Positions 14,172-16,397 of a stretch of DNA of 16,397 nt are shown here, piece by piece. Both the position numbers and the translations under genes were made by a program. How positions within the stretch are numbered: position 1 is the stretch's first letter; each line of letters opens with the position of its first letter. The notes beneath the pieces were generated by a model. That model worked only from the letters and a program-made list of their open reading frames with translations, had not been told where the DNA came from and did not search any database. This stretch comes from DATKEG01 sp035544515 (GTDB lineage Bacteria > Acidobacteriota > Vicinamibacteria > Fen-336). The stretch is from contig DATKEG010000259.1 of NCBI GenBank assembly GCA_035544515.1, forward strand, positions 1-16,397, written 5' to 3'.

Positions 14172-14878
14172 GGCGGCCGCTCATCGGCGTCACCGCCGGC
14201 ATCAGCGGGCACAGCCCCGAGTGGTTCGCCCTGCGGGACGATTACGTCCGCGCGGTCGAGAAGGCGGGGGCGTTGCCGGTGCTGCTCGCGCCCGGGCCGC
14301 TGGAGCGCATACCGGACGTCCTGGCCCGGATCGACGGCCTCGTGCTCAGCGGGGGGTCGGACCTCGACCCGGCGCACTACGGGGAGGAGCCGCACGAGAC
14401 GGTGGACGACGTCAGCCCCGAACGCGACGCCTTCGAGCTCGCGCTCAGCCGCGAGGCCCTGGCCCGCGATCTCCCTCTCCTGGCCATCTGCCGCGGTCAC
14501 CAGGTGTTAAACGTTGCCACCGGCGGAACACTGTTCCAGGACATCCCGTCTCAGCTCGGGAGGGCGCTGGACCACGATCCCGGCAAGGAGCGCTGGGAGC
14601 CCGCCCACGACGTGAGGATCTTGCCCGGGACGCGTCTTCGGGAGATCCTGGGGAGGGACAGGGTCGCGGTGAACAGCATCCATCATCAATCGATCAAGAC
14701 GCCCGGCGAGGGCCTCGTGGTCTCCGCCTGCGCCGTGGGCGACGACGTGATCGAAGGCGTCGAGGCGCCCGGGCGCCGCTTCGTCGTCGGCGTGCAATGG
14801 CATCCCGAGGCCTTCTGGGACCAGCCGCGGGGCTTCCAGCCCCTCTTCGCGGCCCTGGCGGGCGCCAGCCGCGGATGA
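14168..14878 (+). CDS. Gamma-glutamyl-gamma-aminobutyrate hydrolase-type class I glutamine amidotransferase
   Basis: A 236-residue cytoplasmic peptidase C26 protein, the group that includes PuuD of the putrescine degradation pathway and hydrolyses gamma-glutamyl amides. The nucleophile is Cys108 in AICRGHQVLNVA; His212 and Glu214 in GVQWHPE complete the triad. LSGGSDLDPAHYGEE (60-74) and NSIHHQSI (169-176) are also typical. The length is usual. The start is GTG at 14168, overlapping the argS stop by 4 bp. No other putrescine catabolism genes are nearby, so the in vivo substrate could be another gamma-glutamyl compound. Confidence 0.9.
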   Translation: MRRPLIGVTAGISGHSPEWFALRDDYVRAVEKAGALPVLLAPGPLERIPDVLARIDGLVLSGGSDLDPAHYGEEPHETVDDVSPERDAFELALSREALARDLPLLAICRGHQVLNVATGGTLFQDIPSQLGRALDHDPGKERWEPAHDVRILPGTRLREILGRDRVAVNSIHHQSIKTPGEGLVVSACAVGDDVIEGVEAPGRRFVVGVQWHPEAFWDQPRGFQPLFAALAGASRG

Positions 14879-15765
14879 TGATCCCGCTGGCGGTCGCGTT
14901 CGCGCTGGCCGCCCCCGATCCCGCGATCCATGCCCGGCTTCCCTTCGAATACGGCCTCGAGACCGGGAAGGGCGGGCACGGCTCGGGCCAGCCGGGGATC
15001 CGCTGGGAAAGGCAGTTCCCCGACGCGCTCAAGAAGGCGCGCCGGGCGCGCAAGCCGGTGATGGTGGACTTCTGGGCCGACTGGTGTGGCTGGTGCCACC
15101 GCCTGGACCAGACCACTTACGTCGATCCCACGGTGGTGAAGCTCAGCGAGGACTTCGTGGCCGTGAAGGTGGACACGGAGGGCGACCCCAAGGGCGCGGC
15201 CGTGGCCGTCCGCTACGACGTGACGTCGCTGCCCACCATCGCCTTCCTCACGCCGCACGGCCGGCCGCTGATGCGCCTCAACGGGTTCCAGGGCCCGGGC
15301 CAGTTCCCGAAGACGCTGGAGGCGGCCAAAGAGGTGGCGCAGCGCGTGATGGCCTGGGAGGACGCGCTCGAGCGCGACCCCAGCAACCCGGACGCGCTGG
15401 CCGCGCTCGGCACGCACCTGTTCGAGCAGGACGCCTATCGCGAGAGCCGCGACCTGCTCGCGCGCGCGCTCAAGTACGACGTGCGGCGGCCGCTCGAGGA
15501 ACGCAAGCGCTCGCGGCTGCTGCTCGGCGCGATCGAGAAGTCCGACCACCGCTACGCCGAGGCGGAGACCATCCTCCGGCAGGCGCTCGAGCTGCCGCCC
15601 AGCCCCGAGCACGACGCCAAGGTCCTCTACGTGCTCGGCCGCATGTACGACGCCTGGGGCCGCCGCGAGCAGGCCCGCGTCGCGCTGCAGAAGGTCGTCC
15701 AGTCCTACGCCCAGACCTCCATCGCCCAGAAGGCCAGGGAATCCCTGGGCGCGCTCGAGAAATAG
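14875..15765 (+). CDS. Thioredoxin-domain protein with C-terminal TPR region
   Basis: A 296-residue protein. Residues 1-20 are hydrophobic and could be a signal peptide, though without a basic n-region. A thioredoxin-7/DsbD-gamma-like domain follows: VDFWADWCGWCHRL with redox Cys71 and Cys74 (CGWC), and cis-Pro120 in SLPTIAFL. From about 165 to the end the sequence is helical with TPR-like repeats (NPDALAALGTHLFEQDAYRE; AKVLYVLGRMYDAWGRREQA), suggesting a protein-binding scaffold. The ATG at 14875 overlaps the previous TGA as ATGA; a second ATG follows immediately. It ends the argS operon; the inverted copy of the dispersed repeat begins at the last base of its stop codon. Partnership with the DsbD-like protein at 11698-12129 is possible but unproven. 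Confidence 0.88.
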   Translation: MMIPLAVAFALAAPDPAIHARLPFEYGLETGKGGHGSGQPGIRWERQFPDALKKARRARKPVMVDFWADWCGWCHRLDQTTYVDPTVVKLSEDFVAVKVDTEGDPKGAAVAVRYDVTSLPTIAFLTPHGRPLMRLNGFQGPGQFPKTLEAAKEVAQRVMAWEDALERDPSNPDALAALGTHLFEQDAYRESRDLLARALKYDVRRPLEERKRSRLLLGAIEKSDHRYAEAETILRQALELPPSPEHDAKVLYVLGRMYDAWGRREQARVALQKVVQSYAQTSIAQKARESLGALEK

Positions 15766-15825
15766 CGCGCGGCGACGCGCGAAGCGCTGCCGGCCCGAGC
15801 GATCCCCCCTGAGATGACGCCAGCC
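15765..15825 (-). repeat. Dispersed hairpin repeat, short copy
   Basis: The inverse-orientation, shorter copy of the element at 415-535. Bases 15791-15825 match 415-449 in reverse complement with one mismatch and 15765-15789 match 511-535 with one mismatch; the 61-base internal stretch of the long copy, including its second hairpin arm, is missing. It lies between two convergent genes. Relative to the alpha/beta hydrolase gene it has the same orientation as the long copy has to the gene before it, so both copies start a short distance downstream of a stop codon. Confidence 0.75.
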
Positions 15826-15828
15826 CTC

Positions 15829-15863
15829 GGCCGCTGGGCGCGGCCCTGCGGAACGACCCGCAG
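15829..15863. terminator. Two back-to-back hairpins between convergent genes
   Basis: GGCCGC (15829-15834) pairs perfectly with GCGGCC (15840-15845) across a 5-base loop. Directly adjacent, CTGCGG (15846-15851) pairs with CCGCAG (15858-15863) across a 6-base loop. The second hairpin abuts the stop codon of the alpha/beta hydrolase gene. They could stop transcription from both sides, but neither is followed by a T-run, so intrinsic termination is only a possibility. Confidence 0.35.
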
Positions 15864-16397
15864 CTATAGAAACTCCCTCAGCAGCGCCACCAGCTCCTGC
15901 GGCCGCTCCTCCTGGGGAACGTGGCCGCAGGCTTCGATCACCGCCTTGCGCGCGGCCGGGATCGCGGCCACGAAGCGGTCGGCGTCTGCGATGGGCACCC
16001 ATTCGTCCTGGGCGCACCAGACGACGAGCGTCGGCGCGCGCACGCGGCCGATCGCCTCGGGAAGTCCCATCGCGGTGGCCTGGCCGAGCAGACGCGACAG
16101 GAACCGCGCCGCGCCGGGGCGGGCCAGCGGCGCCAGGTACTCCTCGACGCGTTCGGGCGTGACGCGGCCGTCGTCGTGGAAGACCTGCCGGAGCCCGAGC
16201 GCGACCACTCGGCGGCGGACGGGCAGGTTCTCCAGCACCGCGGACGCTCCGGGCGACCCCGCGACGCGCAGGAGCCAGGGCCGGTCTTCCGGCTCCAGGT
16301 TGAATCCGGCGGAGTCGATCAGCACCAGCCGCGCCACGCGGTGGGGCTCCGCCGCCGCGAACGCGGAGGCGACGGCGCCTCCCAGGCTGTGCCCGAC
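15864..16397 (-). CDS. Alpha/beta hydrolase, N-terminus beyond the window
   Basis: The C-terminal 177 residues of an alpha/beta-hydrolase-fold protein. The frame is open to the last base of the window. The first visible residues, VGHSLGG, are the nucleophile elbow, with the catalytic serine at bases 16388-16386. The acid is probably the Asp of WCAQDEW (bases 16007-16005), and the histidine is in ACGHVPQEERP (15923-15921). The triad is therefore complete and the protein probably active as an esterase, hydrolase or related enzyme; the substrate cannot be told from this part. A GTG at 16337 could be misread as the start, but it lies after the nucleophile elbow. Its 3' end faces the thioredoxin-TPR gene across the short repeat copy. 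Confidence 0.88.
   Translation of the reverse strand, partial: VGHSLGGAVASAFAAAEPHRVARLVLIDSAGFNLEPEDRPWLLRVAGSPGASAVLENLPVRRRVVALGLRQVFHDDGRVTPERVEEYLAPLARPGAARFLSRLLGQATAMGLPEAIGRVRAPTLVVWCAQDEWVPIADADRFVAAIPAARKAVIEACGHVPQEERPQELVALLREFL

Noticed and set aside
1..16397. CRISPR array, tRNA, rRNA, prophage or insertion sequence
   Set aside because: No regularly spaced direct repeats, cloverleaf-type sequence, integrase/transposase or target duplications were seen; the only repeats are the two copies of the hairpin element and the diverged oxidoreductase genes.

Overview
This is a very GC-rich (roughly 70% by eye) bacterial chromosome segment, gene-dense and packed with housekeeping and accessory metabolism genes. 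It carries 14 supported protein genes, two of them cut by the window edges. I see no tRNA, rRNA, CRISPR array, phage gene or insertion sequence. Strong third-position G/C bias (hence the many long antisense shadow frames), leaderless-looking promoters and gene content (PYROXD2-like oxidoreductases, phytanoyl-CoA dioxygenase, a prolyl oligopeptidase with signal peptide) fit an uncultivated soil or sediment bacterium of the Rokubacteria, Methylomirabilota or Deltaproteobacteria kind. That placement is an impression, not proof.

Layout. 1-402: tail of an unidentified beta-rich protein. 415-535: a hairpin-forming intergenic repeat whose second, shorter copy lies in inverse orientation at 15765-15825. 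586-3758: two tandem paralogous FAD oxidoreductases (phytoene-desaturase/PYROXD2 type) joined by a TTGA stop/start overlap. 3818-5974: an exported S9A prolyl oligopeptidase, convergent with uvrC (6000-7823, minus). 7904-9603: a plus-strand run of CDP-alcohol phosphatidyltransferase, DUF4442 thioesterase-like protein and MobA, divergent from uvrC. 9650-10285: membrane-anchored M23 metallopeptidase-like protein, ending 3 bp from a convergent FMN-binding general-stress (PNPOx-like) gene. 10802-10933: a divergent regulatory region holding two mirror-image sigma-54-like promoter elements, one facing the PNPOx-like gene and one facing a phytanoyl-CoA dioxygenase-like gene. 11698-12129 (minus): a secreted DsbD-N-terminal-like protein whose 3' end overlaps the dioxygenase gene antisense. 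12228-15765: argS, a gamma-glutamyl hydrolase-type GATase and a thioredoxin-TPR protein, linked by 4-bp overlaps. 15864-16397 (minus): an alpha/beta hydrolase cut by the window end.

How they work together. Most blocks are independent. The clearest units are the oxidoreductase pair (likely co-translated), the lipid/MobA run, and the argS-GATase-thioredoxin operon. The DsbD-N-like protein and the thioredoxin-TPR protein are both periplasmic-type thiol proteins on either side of argS-puuD and could belong to one reductive pathway, but no membrane electron carrier is present here.

I do not see a clearly new multi-gene system. The most notable signals are non-coding: the paired sigma-54-like elements, the dispersed hairpin repeat, and the habit of placing -10 boxes within a few bases of start codons.
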